Positions 16,608 through 28,414 are shown, numbered from the stretch's first letter. The stretch is DNA of 64,000 nucleotides from Marinobacter orientalis (GCF_004792665.1 NZ_SRZX01000002.1:1-64000), one strand, 5' to 3'. Program-made: numbers and translations. Notes: a model not told the origin generated them from the sequence alone.

Positions 16608-19136
16608 CTATTTCAGCCATAGCACGGCAGGGTTCTCCAGGGGCAGATTCAGGCGCTCATCGCACACCCTCAGTCGTGGGGTATAGTGCCCTTCCGGACG
16701 TGACGGCACTGAGCATTCGTAAAGGTAGCTGTGGGCGGATCCACTCAGCGGGTGCTGCATTGGCATGGCAGTCACTGTTCTTGGGCCGTATTCAGAGGCC
16801 TCGGCCACCAGTTCCACGGCAATTCTCTGTTCATCAATGCCGTCCAGGTAGACCTCTACTGTGTAAGTCTGGTTATCATCTGAACCAGTAACATGAAAAG
16901 AGCTGAAGCGCAGGTGTGGCCAGCGCTTTCTCAACTCCCGCTGCTCACCGAGAATTTCTGCCGCCGTCTCCGGGCTTCGCAGCTTCCCCTGTTCCGCCAT
17001 CGGCAGATAGAACCGCTCCACGTATTCACGAACCATACGGTTAGCTGAATAGGTGGCAGTGAGCCGGTCCATGCTGGCGCGGATCTGCTGTAACCATTTG
17101 CGCGGCAGGCCTTGCCTGTCCACATCGTAGAAACCGGGAATCACCTGGTGCTCCAGCAAATCAAACAGTTCCCGTGAGTCCGCAAGATCATGCTCGTTCG
17201 AACTGCGCAGTTCCTCGAAAGTGGCGCCAGGGCGAATGGCCCAACCCACGTCAGCATTCCAGGCCTCTGCCCACCAACCATCGTATTGGGACAGGTTGAG
17301 TCCGCCATTGACCAGCACTTTCATGCCGCTGGTGCCGCAGGCTTCCCATGGGTGGCGGGGGGAATTCAGCCAGACATCCACACCCTGGATCAGCTGGCTG
17401 GCCACGCCCAGATCGTAGTCTTCGATAAAAACCACTTTGCCTTCCACATCCGGGCGCCTTGAAAAGGCCTTCCATCGCCGGATGATCTCCTTACCCCGGT
17501 GGTCATAAGGGTGGGCCTTGCCTGCAAGGACGATCTGTAATGGCTGGTCGCGGCTTGCCAACAGCCTGAGCAAACGCTCCTGGTCCTTCAGCAGCAGGTC
17601 GGGCCGTTTGTACTCTGTGAAACGCCTGGCAAAACCGAGCGTCAGCGTTTCATGATCCAGCAATAACCCACAGGCGGCCGCGTGATTGTTGGCCGGGTTC
17701 TGCTCGCAATGCTGGCCTGAAAGCCGTCGGCGGAGGTAATGGATCAGCCGGTTGCGCTGCAGCCGCCTCATTTCCCACAAGTCGTCATCAGATACTGCCG
17801 ACATCGGGCAGGAGAGCTGTAACGGATGGCGCCATCGATCTTTGCCACAGGCCCGTGTCCAGACAGCATCCGATTCCGGTGAATCCCAGCTCGGCGTGTG
17901 TACCCCATTGGTCACGAAGTCAGTTGGAATATCCTCGGCCGGCCAGCGCGGGAAAAACGGCTGAAAAATTCTTTGCGAAGCTTTTTGATGGATGCGGCTG
18001 ACGCCGTTGATCCGACCGCTCATATTCAGTGCAAGCAGGGCCATATTCAGGCATTGTCCGTCAGCATCAACTCCGGCTATGGCGCTCTCACTACCCAGGT
18101 TGACCAATTGCTCAGTGGTCAGGTCCCAGGCTTCCAGCCAGGGGGCCAGGTAGAGCCGCAGGAGGGACCGCGGAAAATGATCGAACCCGGAGGCCACCGA
18201 AGTATGGGTAGTGAACAGGTTGGTCGCACGGGTCGCTGTACGGGCAGTCTCAAAATCTGTCTGGTGTTCCTGCTGCCAGCTGAGTGCCCGCTCAATGAGC
18301 GCCAGCGCACAATGTCCTTCGTTGAGGTGGCATACGGTCGGATTAATGCGCAGTTGGCTTAACAAACGCCAGCCACCGATCCCCAGCACCATTTCCTGTT
18401 GCAGTCGTTTTTCAGGGTCACCGGTATACAGTTCGCTGGTGATTCCCCGGTCGCCGGGTTCATTGCGTGGGTCATTACTATCAAGCAGTAACAGCTGGCA
18501 ACGGCCCACCTGGGCTTTCCATGCCCTCAGTCGCACGCTTCGGCCCGGAAACGGGACAACCACCCTCACCCATTGGCCGTCCACGTCCCGTAACGGCGAA
18601 ACAGGTAACATCGTTGGATCATTGTAGGGGTAGAATTCAAGCTGCTCGCCATCGTTGCTGATGGCCTGGCGGAAATAGCCTTGTTGGTAGAGCAGTCCCA
18701 CTGCCGTTACCGGCACGCCCAGATCACTGGCGGCCTTGAGGTAATCCCCGGCAAGAACCCCCAGCCCGCCGCTGTACAGGGGTAGAGATTCACTGATGCC
18801 GTATTCCATGCAGAAATAGGCGACGCCCTGGCCCAGATCGCCGGTGCAATCGTCTGAATACCAGGTGTTGGCATGAACAAACTGGTGATGGGCTGCGACC
18901 TGTTCTCGGTAGCGTTCCTGAAAGGATGGCTCTTCAGCGAGCTCTTCCAGCCTGTCCCAGGACACACTGTTCAGCACCAGCCAGGCATTGCGGGTGGTTT
19001 CCCAGGTCTCTTCGTCCAGCGCCCGCCACAGCTCGTCGCTGCCGTGATGCCAGGTCCACCGCAGATCCAGTGCCAGCTGGAACAGCCCGCTCAGGGCCTC
19101 AGGCAGGGATCGCGGTGAGTAGGCTGCCAGCGTCAC
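16608..19136 (-). CDS. glgP: Alpha-glucan (glycogen) phosphorylase, copy 1
   Basis: This 842-residue enzyme releases glucose-1-phosphate from alpha-1,4-glucans. It belongs to the short alpha-glucan phosphorylase group: YFCMEYGISESLPLYSGGLGVLAGD, CHLNEGHCA, TNGVHTPSW, GFARRFTEYKRPDLL and the pyridoxal-phosphate region EACGTSGMKVLVNGG are present. A second member (28458-31010) lies at the far side of the glycogen cluster, so the pair may differ in substrate chain length. The GTG start at 19136 has GGAG 7 nt upstream. It is the last gene of the minus-strand glycogen group, after the SDR. Confidence 0.93.
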   Translation of the reverse strand: MTLAAYSPRSLPEALSGLFQLALDLRWTWHHGSDELWRALDEETWETTRNAWLVLNSVSWDRLEELAEEPSFQERYREQVAAHHQFVHANTWYSDDCTGDLGQGVAYFCMEYGISESLPLYSGGLGVLAGDYLKAASDLGVPVTAVGLLYQQGYFRQAISNDGEQLEFYPYNDPTMLPVSPLRDVDGQWVRVVVPFPGRSVRLRAWKAQVGRCQLLLLDSNDPRNEPGDRGITSELYTGDPEKRLQQEMVLGIGGWRLLSQLRINPTVCHLNEGHCALALIERALSWQQEHQTDFETARTATRATNLFTTHTSVASGFDHFPRSLLRLYLAPWLEAWDLTTEQLVNLGSESAIAGVDADGQCLNMALLALNMSGRINGVSRIHQKASQRIFQPFFPRWPAEDIPTDFVTNGVHTPSWDSPESDAVWTRACGKDRWRHPLQLSCPMSAVSDDDLWEMRRLQRNRLIHYLRRRLSGQHCEQNPANNHAAACGLLLDHETLTLGFARRFTEYKRPDLLLKDQERLLRLLASRDQPLQIVLAGKAHPYDHRGKEIIRRWKAFSRRPDVEGKVVFIEDYDLGVASQLIQGVDVWLNSPRHPWEACGTSGMKVLVNGGLNLSQYDGWWAEAWNADVGWAIRPGATFEELRSSNEHDLADSRELFDLLEHQVIPGFYDVDRQGLPRKWLQQIRASMDRLTATYSANRMVREYVERFYLPMAEQGKLRSPETAAEILGEQRELRKRWPHLRFSSFHVTGSDDNQTYTVEVYLDGIDEQRIAVELVAEASEYGPRTVTAMPMQHPLSGSAHSYLYECSVPSRPEGHYTPRLRVCDERLNLPLENPAVLWLK

Positions 19137-19166
19137 AAATCAACTCCGATCATGCCCGCGAAGGCA

Positions 19167-19937
19167 TCAACGAGCGGTGTAACCGCCATCAATGACCAGT
19201 TCGCTGCCGGTCATAAACTTTGACTCATCCGAGGCAAGGTACACTGCGCCCCAGGCAATATCGTCGGGTTCCCCCATATGGCCGACCGGATGAAGAGCGG
19301 CTGTGGCTTTCCTTGCTTCCTCAGGATCCTGGCCGGTTGTCTTGAGGTGGCCTTCGACCAGTGGTGTCCAGATAAACCCGGGATGAATGGAGTTGACGCG
19401 AATGTTTTCGGTGGCATACATCATGGCATCGGTTTTGGACATCAGCCGCACCGCGCCTTTGGATGCGTGGTAGGGAGGAATGTCCGGGGCGCTGACAATA
19501 CCGTAGATGGATGACAGGTTGATAATGCTGCCAACACCGGCCTTTTTCATATGGGGGATAGCGTGTTTGGTGCAGAAAAACACGCCCTTCACATTCACGT
19601 TCTGCACCTCATCCCACTCTTCTTCGGTAAGTTCGTGGGTGGGTTTGTTCGCCCCCGCGATGCCGGCATTGTTAACCAGCACGGTCAGGCCGCCGAAGGT
19701 ATCAGCAACCTCGTCCAGTACCTGCTTGACCTGGTGCTCGCTGCTGACATCACAATGCCAGTAGCCGGCCTTGAGACCGCGATCCTTGAGCTCGCTGGCA
19801 AGGGCCTCGCCCTTCTGGTCCTGACAGTCAAGAATGGCAACGGCTGCGCCCTCTTCTGCCATGCGGGTTGCGGTGGCGGCTCCGATTCCCACCCCGCCGC
19901 CTGTTACGACGGCAACCTTACCTTTGAGTCGTTCCAT
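19167..19937 (-). CDS. Short-chain dehydrogenase/reductase
   Basis: A single SDR Rossmann domain of 256 residues contains TGGGVGIGAATATRMAEEG (NAD(P) binding), NNAG, a catalytic Ser in INLSSIYG and the YHASK active site, ending in the usual GSELVIDGGYTAR. An acidic residue (LDCQD) after the second strand favours NAD over NADP. The substrate is unknown and no link to glycogen is evident apart from position. The ATG follows GGGAGGG; its first 20 bases overlap the end of the PilZ gene. Confidence 0.92.
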   Translation of the reverse strand: MERLKGKVAVVTGGGVGIGAATATRMAEEGAAVAILDCQDQKGEALASELKDRGLKAGYWHCDVSSEHQVKQVLDEVADTFGGLTVLVNNAGIAGANKPTHELTEEEWDEVQNVNVKGVFFCTKHAIPHMKKAGVGSIINLSSIYGIVSAPDIPPYHASKGAVRLMSKTDAMMYATENIRVNSIHPGFIWTPLVEGHLKTTGQDPEEARKATAALHPVGHMGEPDDIAWGAVYLASDESKFMTGSELVIDGGYTAR

Positions 19938-20316
19938 AAAGACCCTCCCTGAGATTTTCGTTGGCTTGCTGGCGAACGGGGAAATGGCTCGTCAATCTGT
20001 GGTGTTGTTTAAGCCATTCGAGCAGTGAAAGTATGGTGAAACTGTCGTTTTCAACTCCATCGAAATCGATGCCAATCCCATTTTCCGACTTGCGGACAAC
20101 AAGACCTTTAAGCTGGCGAAACTGCTTTTCCTGTTTGTCAGGAAAGTGGAACTCGATATCCAGGGCCTGGTTCAGCTGAACGTCGGTATAGTCCGTGACA
20201 ATAAAGAGGCCCCGGTTTGATGCATTCCGGATCTGACCGGTTGCCACCGGCATTCCGCGCTTACAAACCAGCACGCCAAGCTTCCCGTTTGTGCGTTTAC
20301 TCAGTCTGTGTTCCAT
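19918..20316 (-). CDS. PilZ-domain protein, possible c-di-GMP receptor
   Basis: The 132-residue protein has an N-terminal RLSKR (the RxxxR motif) and NASNRGLFI (the [D/N]xSxxG motif) in a beta-rich domain, the signature of PilZ. Asn replaces the common Asp of the second motif. It ends with a short charged tail (HFPVRQQANENLRE). It may link c-di-GMP to the nearby glycogen genes, but this is only positional. ATG 20316 has GGAGG 4 nt upstream. Confidence 0.85.
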   Translation of the reverse strand: MEHRLSKRTNGKLGVLVCKRGMPVATGQIRNASNRGLFIVTDYTDVQLNQALDIEFHFPDKQEKQFRQLKGLVVRKSENGIGIDFDGVENDSFTILSLLEWLKQHHRLTSHFPVRQQANENLREGLYGTTQR

Positions 20317-20419
20317 GTTTCCTCCGTGATTCCGTAAGTCCGTCAATTTCTGACACTGTCTGTACGGTATCGCACATAGAGCAACGGCTTTTTGATGTTG
20401 ATCAAAAAATCACCTGAGT

Positions 20420-21910
20420 TCAGGGCATGCGACCATGTCGTTGCACGGATTCCTGAATTTTTTCAGACAGTCCTTGCCAGCAAAGATTCCAGTCCAGTTG
20501 CCACACCCAGTTGTTCACCACAGTTCCCGGCGTGTTGAATCTTGCCTCTGATCCAAGCCCCATGAAATCCTGCATGGGGACCATAGCCAGGCAGCAGACC
20601 GAACGTAAAGCGGCTTCTATTACCGGCCAGGGCATGTCCTCCTCCCCTGACACGCCCAGGTAAGCATTGACGTAGCGCCGGGTAGTATCGTCAAGGCTCT
20701 GGTACCAGCCAAGCGTGGTGTCGTTATCGTGGGTTCCGGTGTACACCAGGTCCCTGCCATGGTGGTTGTGTAACAGGTGGGGGTTATCCGGACTGCCGTC
20801 AAAGCCGAATTGCATCACTACCATTCCCGGCAGCCGGAAGCGTTTACGCAGTTCTTCCACTCCGTCGCTGATCATGCCCAGGTTTTCTGCAACCAGTGGC
20901 AAGTCCGGAAATCGGTTGAAGCAGGCCTCAAGAAAATCATCCCCCGGGCCCGGCACCCAATAGCCGTTTATGGGCTCCGGTGTTTCTCCGGGAATCTCCC
21001 AATAGGCCTCCAGTCCCCGGAAATGATCGATGCGGATCAGATCAAACAGGTGGCGCTGGCTTTCGAGCCGCTCCAGCCACCACTGATAGCCGTCCCGGGC
21101 CATCGCCTCCCAGTTGTAAAGCGGGTTTCCCCAGTGCTGGCCATGGGGAGAAAAATAATCCGGTGGAACCCCGGCAACCACCGTGGGCTCGCCCCGTTGA
21201 TCAAGCTTGAACAGATGCCGGTTGGCCCAGACATCGGCGCTGTCGTGGGCAATAAAGATGGGGATGTCGCCGAACAGTAATACCTCTCTTTGCCGGGCAT
21301 AATCTCGCAGAGCCTGCCACTGGTGATGGAACATAAACTGCTCAAACCGGATCCGGGCAAGGCGTTCCGGGTTCTGTTCAATAAAGTCCTGAAGTGCGAC
21401 GGTGTTCCGGTCCCTCAGGGTACCGGGCCACTGAACCCAGCCGGATAACCCCTGAACTTCCCGGATCGCGCAGAACAGGCAGAAGTCATCCAGCCAGTAG
21501 TCATTGGCTTCGCCGAAGCGTTGATAGCCGGCCTGGTCGAGGCCTTTCAGGCCCCCGGCACTGTTATCGAAAAATCGTTCCGCAGCGAGGGTCAGCAGGC
21601 GCTGGCGCGTCCCGGGTGCGCTTTGTGACAGTTCCCGGGTTGCCAGCAGGCCAGCCTCAACCAGTTCCAGCAGATCGATGAAATCCGGGTTGCCGGCGTG
21701 AGCGCTCAGGGACTGATAGGGAGAAAGATCCCGGTGAGTGGGCCCCAGCGGCAGCGTCTGCCAGATACTCAGGCCGCTGTCCGCCATAAAATCGACAAAG
21801 GTGCGGGCGCTTGCACCGAGAACACCCCAGTCTGCCGGCAGGCAGGTCGGGTGCAGTAAAACTCCGGCCCGGCGTGTATTGAACAGATCACCGGAGCTGC
21901 CGCCAGTCAT
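20420..21910 (-). CDS. malQ: 4-alpha-glucanotransferase (amylomaltase)
   Basis: MalQ transfers alpha-1,4-glucan segments between maltodextrins (GH77). Diagnostic parts are RRAGVLLHPTCLP, SPYQSLSAHAGNPDFIDL, LFGDIPIFIAHDSADVWA, the nucleophile region IRIDHFRGLEAYWEIP, VAENLGMI with the acid/base Glu, and TGTHDNDTTLGW with the third catalytic Asp. Length (496) is typical. Its ATG overlaps the TGA of the GH57 gene by 4 bases, so they are translationally coupled. It supports breakdown or remodelling of the glycogen chains handled by the two phosphorylases. Confidence 0.95.
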   Translation of the reverse strand: MTGGSSGDLFNTRRAGVLLHPTCLPADWGVLGASARTFVDFMADSGLSIWQTLPLGPTHRDLSPYQSLSAHAGNPDFIDLLELVEAGLLATRELSQSAPGTRQRLLTLAAERFFDNSAGGLKGLDQAGYQRFGEANDYWLDDFCLFCAIREVQGLSGWVQWPGTLRDRNTVALQDFIEQNPERLARIRFEQFMFHHQWQALRDYARQREVLLFGDIPIFIAHDSADVWANRHLFKLDQRGEPTVVAGVPPDYFSPHGQHWGNPLYNWEAMARDGYQWWLERLESQRHLFDLIRIDHFRGLEAYWEIPGETPEPINGYWVPGPGDDFLEACFNRFPDLPLVAENLGMISDGVEELRKRFRLPGMVVMQFGFDGSPDNPHLLHNHHGRDLVYTGTHDNDTTLGWYQSLDDTTRRYVNAYLGVSGEEDMPWPVIEAALRSVCCLAMVPMQDFMGLGSEARFNTPGTVVNNWVWQLDWNLCWQGLSEKIQESVQRHGRMP

Positions 21911-23634
21911 GCCGGCTTATCCGCTTCGTGGCCGGGCCTCATGGCACCGCCGCGCGCCGGTTCGCCGCTGCCCTGGCTCAACTGCTGGAATACCGAGGCT
22001 GGCGCAGGATACCCGATCTTCTCGTACAGGTTCACCAGATGTCGGCGGTAAAGATGTTCAAAATCGCTGACGATCTGGGCCGGGTTGTAGTCTCCGAACC
22101 ACCAGAACCAGTCGGATCCCTCGCACACCGCCAGTTGTTCCCGCGCAGACTCTTTCCGTTCCGCACTGAGGCTGCCGTTATCCATCACCCGGTCGTAGTG
22201 GGTCTTTGCCTCACAGAGCAGATCCCAGGCGCGGTTCTTGTCCGGGTCGCCTATCCAGGTGGAGAAGGTTCCGTAAATCCAGCTGCCGGCCACCAGATGA
22301 GGTAGCTGCGTCGGTTCGGCCGGCGGCTGTGCCACCAGATCGCTGTAGGTGGTCAGTTCAAGTCCGGGGTGGTGAGCAAGTACCCGGTAAAGCTCGTCCA
22401 GAAAGTGGAAACCATTCTCCGGGTAGTATTCCCAGGCATTCTCGCCGTCCATGATCACGGAAATGACCGGAAAGGACTTGTCTTTGGCCTCGCTGGCGAT
22501 GTTTTCCATGTGATAGACCAGATCACCCACGGCATCCTCGGCGTGCCAGTCGGCGTAGGTAAAGCCGATGAGATCAGACAGACCATCATCGCGGAAGAAA
22601 ACGCTTACTGCAGAATCACCAAACGTGTATGGCTGATGAATTCCGCTGTCGGGCAGATCGGGATTCTGTTCCCGGGCCTGGTTGAGGCTGTTATGAATCA
22701 CTGAATCACCACTGGCGGTCCAGCGGAAGTCCTGGTCATCCAGTAACGCCAGTGTGGCCTGGCTGAGGCCGCCTTCGGAAGCCCAGCACCCGGCAGGCTC
22801 AATGCCAAAAAAGCGCTGGAAGACCGTCTTCGCACGCTGGAGCTGCCAGCCAGCACGGGCCTCACCGCCGGGATAATGGCTGTGAGCCGGTAAGGCGATA
22901 TCCGGCATTGCCTCCCGCGCGGATTCCAGTTCCAGCAGCAGCGGCAGCATGGCGTGGGTATAGGGGCTGACGGAGAGCTCTACCTGGCCTTTCTGGGCCA
23001 GGTGCCGGTATCGTGGCCCGATACCGGACAACACCTCGAAAATAACATCCAGCAGGGCACGGCGGTCGTCCATGGTGAAGTTATAGCCTTTCTCCTGAAG
23101 GCTCTGAACGCAAAGGTTTTCACGGCGTATGGTTTCACCCATCCAGCCCAGGTGATACCAGACCAGTAGATCCGACAGGAAGCGGCTGGAGATGTATCGC
23201 TGCAGTTCCGGTTTCTGTCGGTAGACATCAGCAAGTTCTGCCAGCCGTGCATACGCCGGATAGCGCCTGATAATGCGCTCCGGGTTGGCCCGCAGGCATT
23301 TTTCCATCAGGCTCAGAAAAGCCGGTGAGCCGGCCTCCGGCAGCTCATCCGCCACCAGGGCGGCAAGCAGTGGATCACCGATTTGCCCTGCGCCATAGCG
23401 CCAGTGCTCGATCTGAACCAGATAGGTTTCAATCTGCTCAAGCAGAATCGGCGCGAAGTTGACCACCGCCCTTGCCCCGGATTCCTTCTCCAGATGGGCC
23501 GCCATATCGCTGTAATCCTTGATGGTGTGCAGATACACCCAGGGAAACAGGAAGTGGCCCGTACTCATGTCCTGATAGGAAGGCTGGTGCATGTGCCAGC
23601 ATAGTACGACCGGTGTTCTGGCGTCAGAGGCCAT
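21907..23634 (-). CDS. GH57-family glycoside hydrolase
   Basis: This 575-residue protein starts [14 protein letters not shown], the classical N-terminal strand of glycoside hydrolase family 57, and contains [17 protein letters not shown] (nucleophile Glu region) and [18 protein letters not shown] (acid/base Asp region). GH57 covers alpha-amylases, 4-alpha-glucanotransferases and amylopullulanases, and sequence alone does not fix which. With MalQ and GlgP nearby, action on glycogen or maltodextrin is likely. It overlaps glgC by 11 bases and malQ by 4. Confidence 0.92.
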   Translation of the reverse strand: MASDARTPVVLCWHMHQPSYQDMSTGHFLFPWVYLHTIKDYSDMAAHLEKESGARAVVNFAPILLEQIETYLVQIEHWRYGAGQIGDPLLAALVADELPEAGSPAFLSLMEKCLRANPERIIRRYPAYARLAELADVYRQKPELQRYISSRFLSDLLVWYHLGWMGETIRRENLCVQSLQEKGYNFTMDDRRALLDVIFEVLSGIGPRYRHLAQKGQVELSVSPYTHAMLPLLLELESAREAMPDIALPAHSHYPGGEARAGWQLQRAKTVFQRFFGIEPAGCWASEGGLSQATLALLDDQDFRWTASGDSVIHNSLNQAREQNPDLPDSGIHQPYTFGDSAVSVFFRDDGLSDLIGFTYADWHAEDAVGDLVYHMENIASEAKDKSFPVISVIMDGENAWEYYPENGFHFLDELYRVLAHHPGLELTTYSDLVAQPPAEPTQLPHLVAGSWIYGTFSTWIGDPDKNRAWDLLCEAKTHYDRVMDNGSLSAERKESAREQLAVCEGSDWFWWFGDYNPAQIVSDFEHLYRRHLVNLYEKIGYPAPASVFQQLSQGSGEPARGGAMRPGHEADKPA

Positions 23635-24889
23635 GAGGGTAATCCTGCCCGAGCATCTCGGGGGTGATCAGCACAATACCTTTGGGAGAAACACGGAACC
23701 GCTTGCGGTCTGCCTCCTCATCGAACCCGATCTGTGAACCCTCCGGAATACGGCAGCCACGGTCAATCAGTGCATTGCGGATCCGGCAGTGGCGGCCAAT
23801 CTCGACATCCGGATAGATGACCGAGTCTGATACCTCACTGAAAGAATGTACCTTGACCTGCGAGAACAGCAGGGAACGTCTCACTATGGAACCCGAGACA
23901 ATACAGCCTCCAGCGACCATGGAGTCCACCGCCATGCCTCGCCGGTTGCCGTCATCGAACACAAACTTGGCAGGCGGCAGTTGCTCCTGGCAAGTCCATA
24001 TCGGCCAGTGGTAATCGTAGAGATTGACTTCAGGATTGACCCCGATCAGTTCCAGGTTGGCCAGCCACAAGGCATCGATGGTGCCCACATCCCGCCAGTA
24101 GGCAGGCTTGTCCTGAACCGGATCGCGGAATGGAAACGCCACCACCCGCAGGCGGCTGATCACAGACGGAATAATATCCTTGCCGAAATCGTGGGACGAT
24201 TCGCCATCCAGCCTGCTATCACGTTTCAGTTCATCGAAAAGCACCCGGGTGCTGAATACATAGATGCCCATGGACGCTAACGCCGTGCCGGGCTTGCCCG
24301 GCATGTGCTTCGGGTTCTCCGGTTTTTCGAGGAATTCTGTAACGTTGAGCTCATCGTCTACCGACATGACCCCGAATGCCGTTGCCTCCTCGACCGGAAC
24401 CTCAATGCAGCCGACGGTGATATCGGCTTCACTTTCAACATGGGCGGCCAGCATGGTTCCATAGTCCATCTTGTAGATATGGTCGCCGGCCAGGACCAGC
24501 ACGTATTCCGGATTGTGGCTGCGGATAATATCGAGATTCTGCAGTACCGCGTCCGCGGTGCCTTCGTACCAGGAGGTCTCGATGCGCTGCTGCGCCGGCC
24601 ACAACTCGACAAATTCGTTCAGTTCACCGCGCATGAAGCCCCAGCCCCGCTGAATGTGCCGGATCAGCGAGTGGGATTTGTACTGGGTGATCACACCGAC
24701 CTGACCGATGCCGGAATTGATGCAATTCGACAGTGGAAAATCGATGATACGGAACTTGCCACCAAACGGAACCGCGGGCTTGGCACGCCAATCGGTAAGT
24801 TCATGCAGGCGCGAGCCCCGGCCTCCTGCAAGCACCAGGGCAAGAGTCTGGCGAGTAAGACGACTGACATAACGTTTGGCTGTATCCAT
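23624..24889 (-). CDS. glgC: Glucose-1-phosphate adenylyltransferase
   Basis: GlgC makes ADP-glucose, the committed precursor for glycogen. The protein has the nucleotide-binding [35 protein letters not shown], a substrate region [12 protein letters not shown] and [15 protein letters not shown], with a C-terminal left-handed beta-helix ([28 protein letters not shown]). ATG 24889 follows GAGGGAA and is preferred to an upstream in-frame codon at 24931. It heads the minus-strand group glgC-GH57-malQ and is divergent from glgB. Confidence 0.96.
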   Translation of the reverse strand: MDTAKRYVSRLTRQTLALVLAGGRGSRLHELTDWRAKPAVPFGGKFRIIDFPLSNCINSGIGQVGVITQYKSHSLIRHIQRGWGFMRGELNEFVELWPAQQRIETSWYEGTADAVLQNLDIIRSHNPEYVLVLAGDHIYKMDYGTMLAAHVESEADITVGCIEVPVEEATAFGVMSVDDELNVTEFLEKPENPKHMPGKPGTALASMGIYVFSTRVLFDELKRDSRLDGESSHDFGKDIIPSVISRLRVVAFPFRDPVQDKPAYWRDVGTIDALWLANLELIGVNPEVNLYDYHWPIWTCQEQLPPAKFVFDDGNRRGMAVDSMVAGGCIVSGSIVRRSLLFSQVKVHSFSEVSDSVIYPDVEIGRHCRIRNALIDRGCRIPEGSQIGFDEEADRKRFRVSPKGIVLITPEMLGQDYPHGL

Positions 24890-25079
24890 AACTGTTTCCC
24901 TCGAAAAACTTCCCTGAGCCCGGTTATCCAACCGCAGGGAATTCCATGAATTTGACGTCTTTATCCATCTTAGAACACTATCACGGAATTATGACGTAAG
25001 ATTGCCATGGGTCATTTTTAAAATAGGCCCTGTCGTGTTCAATAGATAAACGTTTCACCGGATCAGGAAAGCAAGGTCT

Positions 25080-26966
25080 ATGGATAGCCCAACGCTCAGC
25101 GATTACGACCTTCATCTCTTTGCCGAAGGCCGGCATTGGCACATTTACAATGTTCTTGGCGCCCACGTCTGCAAAAGCCAGGCTACCGAGGGCGTTCGAT
25201 TTGCGGTCTGGGCTCCGCACGCCCGGGTGGTCAGTGTTGTTGGAGATTTCAATGGCTGGGATCCCGACGCCCATCCCATGAGCCCCCATGACAGCACCGG
25301 CGTCTGGTCGTGCTTTATTCCGGGCATCGGCAGTGGAAACCTCTACAAGTTCTCGATCACCACCGAGGCAGGCGAGCAGCTGTTGAAAACCGACCCCTAT
25401 GGCCAGGCCTTTGAGCTGAGACCCGCTACGGCCGCGATAGTGACCGAGCGCGGTCATTTCTGCTGGGGCGATGGTGACTGGCTGGCCCGGCGTGGCCGTT
25501 GGAACTGGCAGCAATCCCCCATTTCGATTTATGAGGTCCATGCCGCTTCCTGGCGCCACCATGGCTCCGGGCGATGGCTGACCTATCGCGAGCTTGCTGA
25601 CCAGCTGATTCCCTACGTGACCGAGCTGGGCTTCACCCACATTGAGCTGTTGCCGTTGACCGAGCACCCACTGGACGAATCCTGGGGCTATCAGACCACC
25701 GGCTACTACGCTCCGACCAGCCGCTTCGGTACACCGGACGACCTGCGCTATCTGGTGGACCAGTGCCACCGGAACAATATTGGCGTTATCCTCGACTGGG
25801 TTCCGGGGCACTTCCCCACTGATGAGCACGCCCTCGCCCGCTTCGATGGCAGTGCCCTGTACGAGCACGAAGATCCCCGCCAGGGCCGCCACCAGGACTG
25901 GGGCACCCTGATCTATAATTATGGCCGCCATGAAGTCCGCAACTTTCTGATCGGCAGCGCCCTGTTCTGGCTGGAGGCATTCCATATCGATGGTTTGCGC
26001 GTGGATGCTGTTGCGTCGATGCTCTACCTGAACTATTCCCGCAAGGAAGGCGAATGGCTGCCCAACATCCATGGTGGCAATGAAAACCTCGAAGCTATCG
26101 ACTTTCTCAGGGAACTGAACCGCGTCTGCCAGAGTCGTTTCCCGGGAACTCTGGTCTGCGCGGAAGAGTCCACCTCCTGGCCCCAGGTCACCCGCCCGCC
26201 GGAAATCGGCGGCCTCGGCTTCAATCTGAAATGGAACATGGGCTGGATGCACGACACCCTGGATTACCTGCAGCAGGATCCGGTATACCGCCAATACCAC
26301 CACGACAAACTGACCTTTGGCCTGGTCTACGCATTTACCGAGAATTTCCTGCTGCCGTTGTCCCACGATGAGGTTGTGCACGGCAAAGGCAGCCTGATCA
26401 ACAAGATGACCGGGGACGAGTGGCAGCAGCGCGCTTCCTTACGTACGCTGCTGACCTATATGTATGCTTATCCCGGTGCCAAGCTGCTGTTCATGGGCGG
26501 CGAGTTTGGCCAGCGCCGGGAATGGAGTGAAGCCCGCGAGCTGGACTGGTCGCTGTTGGCCTATCCTGAGCACGAGGGCATCAAACGCCTGGTGCAGGAC
26601 CTCAACGGTCTTTATCGCCGGGAAGTGTCGTTGCACGGCGACTGTTTCCGGCCCCAGGGGTTCGAGTGGATTGACTGCCATGACTCGCCCCAGTCCGTTA
26701 TCAGCTTCCTGCGCATCGCTAACGGCGAAGCCACGGTAATTGTGGTCAATTTCACTCCGATGCCCCGCCATAACTATCGGATCGGATTACCCGAGGGCGG
26801 CACCTGGCGGGAAATTTTCAATTCGGATTCCGAGTACTATGGCGGCAGCAACCTGGGCAATCCCTTGCCCATGCCGGCGGACGAACAACCCTGGATGAAC
26901 CGGGACTGGTCGCTGGAACTGACTCTGCCACCACTGGGCGCGATTATGCTGAGGCCAGCTCCATGA
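25080..26966 (+). CDS. glgB: 1,4-alpha-glucan branching enzyme
   Basis: GlgB introduces alpha-1,6 branches into glycogen (GH13). The 628-residue protein has an early carbohydrate-binding/immunoglobulin-like part ([22 protein letters not shown]), then the catalytic barrel with nucleophile Asp in [12 protein letters not shown], acid/base Glu in CAEEST and Asp in [10 protein letters not shown], then a C-terminal beta domain. It is shorter than E. coli GlgB (about 728 residues) because the extra N1 module is missing, a known variant. It starts the plus-strand group glgB-glgA-glgP, opposite glgC. Confidence 0.96.
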   Translation: MDSPTLSDYDLHLFAEGRHWHIYNVLGAHVCKSQATEGVRFAVWAPHARVVSVVGDFNGWDPDAHPMSPHDSTGVWSCFIPGIGSGNLYKFSITTEAGEQLLKTDPYGQAFELRPATAAIVTERGHFCWGDGDWLARRGRWNWQQSPISIYEVHAASWRHHGSGRWLTYRELADQLIPYVTELGFTHIELLPLTEHPLDESWGYQTTGYYAPTSRFGTPDDLRYLVDQCHRNNIGVILDWVPGHFPTDEHALARFDGSALYEHEDPRQGRHQDWGTLIYNYGRHEVRNFLIGSALFWLEAFHIDGLRVDAVASMLYLNYSRKEGEWLPNIHGGNENLEAIDFLRELNRVCQSRFPGTLVCAEESTSWPQVTRPPEIGGLGFNLKWNMGWMHDTLDYLQQDPVYRQYHHDKLTFGLVYAFTENFLLPLSHDEVVHGKGSLINKMTGDEWQQRASLRTLLTYMYAYPGAKLLFMGGEFGQRREWSEARELDWSLLAYPEHEGIKRLVQDLNGLYRREVSLHGDCFRPQGFEWIDCHDSPQSVISFLRIANGEATVIVVNFTPMPRHNYRIGLPEGGTWREIFNSDSEYYGGSNLGNPLPMPADEQPWMNRDWSLELTLPPLGAIMLRPAP

Positions 26967-28414
26967 CCCGGGTATTATTCGCCACCAGTGAAGTCTACCC
27001 ACTGGTGAAAACCGGTGGTCTCGCAGATGTGTCTGCCAGCCTGCCGGAAGCACTTTGCAGGCTGAATTACGATGTCCACATTCTGCTGCCGGGCTATCCC
27101 GATGCAATCAAGGCCGCCAGGGCTGCCGGTTCCCGTCGAAAATGCCGGTTCCGGATCGGGCAATACGAGGTCAGCCTCTGGCGGACCCGGCTTCCCGGCA
27201 CCGCGGTCACTCTCTGGCTGGTGGATTGTCCGCCGCTGTTTGACAGGCCCGGCAATCCCTATCAAAACGAAAAAGGACAGGACTGGTGGGATAACGCCCA
27301 CCGGTTTGAGTTGTTTGCCAAAGTCGGCGCCATGATGGCCACGGGTGAAGTGGGGCTGAACTGGCGGCCGGACCTGGTGCACTGCAACGACTGGCAGACC
27401 GGGCTTATTCCGGTGTTTCTCGAGCACTGCCCCCAGCGGCCAGGCACCGTGTTTACCATCCACAACCTCGCTTACCAGGGCCTGTTCTCCCACGAAACCT
27501 TCCGTGCCCTGGGATTGCCGGATTCACTCTGGCACTGGGACCAGCTGGAATTCCATGGTCAGCTGTCCTTTATCAAAGGCGGTCTTGTTTTCAGCGATCG
27601 CATTACCACTGTCAGCCCCGGGTATGCGCGGGAGATCCAGACGCCGGAATTCGGTAACGGTCTTGATGGTTTGCTCAGGCACCGGCAATCCCGGTTGACA
27701 GGCATACTCAACGGCATTGATACCCGGGTCTGGAACCCGGAAGATGACCCCGAACTTGCATTTCATTACGGGCCCGGTCACCTGAAGAACAAGGCCCAGT
27801 GCCAGGCTCATTTGCAGCGGGAACTTGGCCTTGAAGTCAACGGTGGCCCGTTATTGGGCTTTATTGGCCGCCTGGTTGGGCAAAAAGGTGTCGACTGGCT
27901 GATTGAAGTGATGCCCGAGTTGCTGGAACGGGGATGCCAGTTTGTCCTCCTCGGTTCCGGTGAGGCAGGCTACCACGAAACTTTAATGGAACTGGCGCGG
28001 CAATGGCCTGGACAGATGTCCCTGACAATTGGGTACGACGAGGGGCTTTCCCACCGGATTACCGCCGGATGTGATATGTTCCTGATGCCCTCCCGGTTCG
28101 AGCCTTGCGGGCTCAACCAGATGTACAGCCTGCGCTATGGCACGGTGCCCGTGGTTCATGCAGTTGGCGGACTTTCCGACACAGTGCAGGATCCGGAAGA
28201 GGCAGGTCTCATCAAGGCCAACGGCTTCCGCTTCAGCGAAGCCAGTGCCCAGGCACTGCTTGCGGCCGTAACCCGCGCTCTGGGCTATTTCAGGAGTCGC
28301 AAGCAATGGCGCCGGCTGCAGGAAAACGGAATGGCAGCGGATTATTCCTGGAAACAGCGGGCCCACGACTACAGCGATCTTTACCAGAGCATTCTCAAAG
28401 AGCGCGAAACCTAA
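26963..28414 (+). CDS. glgA: Glycogen synthase (ADP-glucose)
   Basis: GlgA elongates the alpha-1,4 glucan from ADP-glucose (GT5). Seen are the N-terminal [16 protein letters not shown] substrate motif, [20 protein letters not shown], the second-domain start [15 protein letters not shown] and [18 protein letters not shown], which holds the conserved Glu pair. Length is 483, normal for bacteria. The ATG overlaps the glgB TGA by 4 bases. All pieces for glycogen synthesis (glgC, glgA, glgB) are therefore clustered here. Confidence 0.96.
   Translation: MTRVLFATSEVYPLVKTGGLADVSASLPEALCRLNYDVHILLPGYPDAIKAARAAGSRRKCRFRIGQYEVSLWRTRLPGTAVTLWLVDCPPLFDRPGNPYQNEKGQDWWDNAHRFELFAKVGAMMATGEVGLNWRPDLVHCNDWQTGLIPVFLEHCPQRPGTVFTIHNLAYQGLFSHETFRALGLPDSLWHWDQLEFHGQLSFIKGGLVFSDRITTVSPGYAREIQTPEFGNGLDGLLRHRQSRLTGILNGIDTRVWNPEDDPELAFHYGPGHLKNKAQCQAHLQRELGLEVNGGPLLGFIGRLVGQKGVDWLIEVMPELLERGCQFVLLGSGEAGYHETLMELARQWPGQMSLTIGYDEGLSHRITAGCDMFLMPSRFEPCGLNQMYSLRYGTVPVVHAVGGLSDTVQDPEEAGLIKANGFRFSEASAQALLAAVTRALGYFRSRKQWRRLQENGMAADYSWKQRAHDYSDLYQSILKERET

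Noticed and set aside
24981..26381. Long minus-strand open frame over glgB
   Set aside because: It mirrors the GC-rich third positions of glgB, which has full catalytic motifs; no motif or ribosome-binding site supports the antisense frame.
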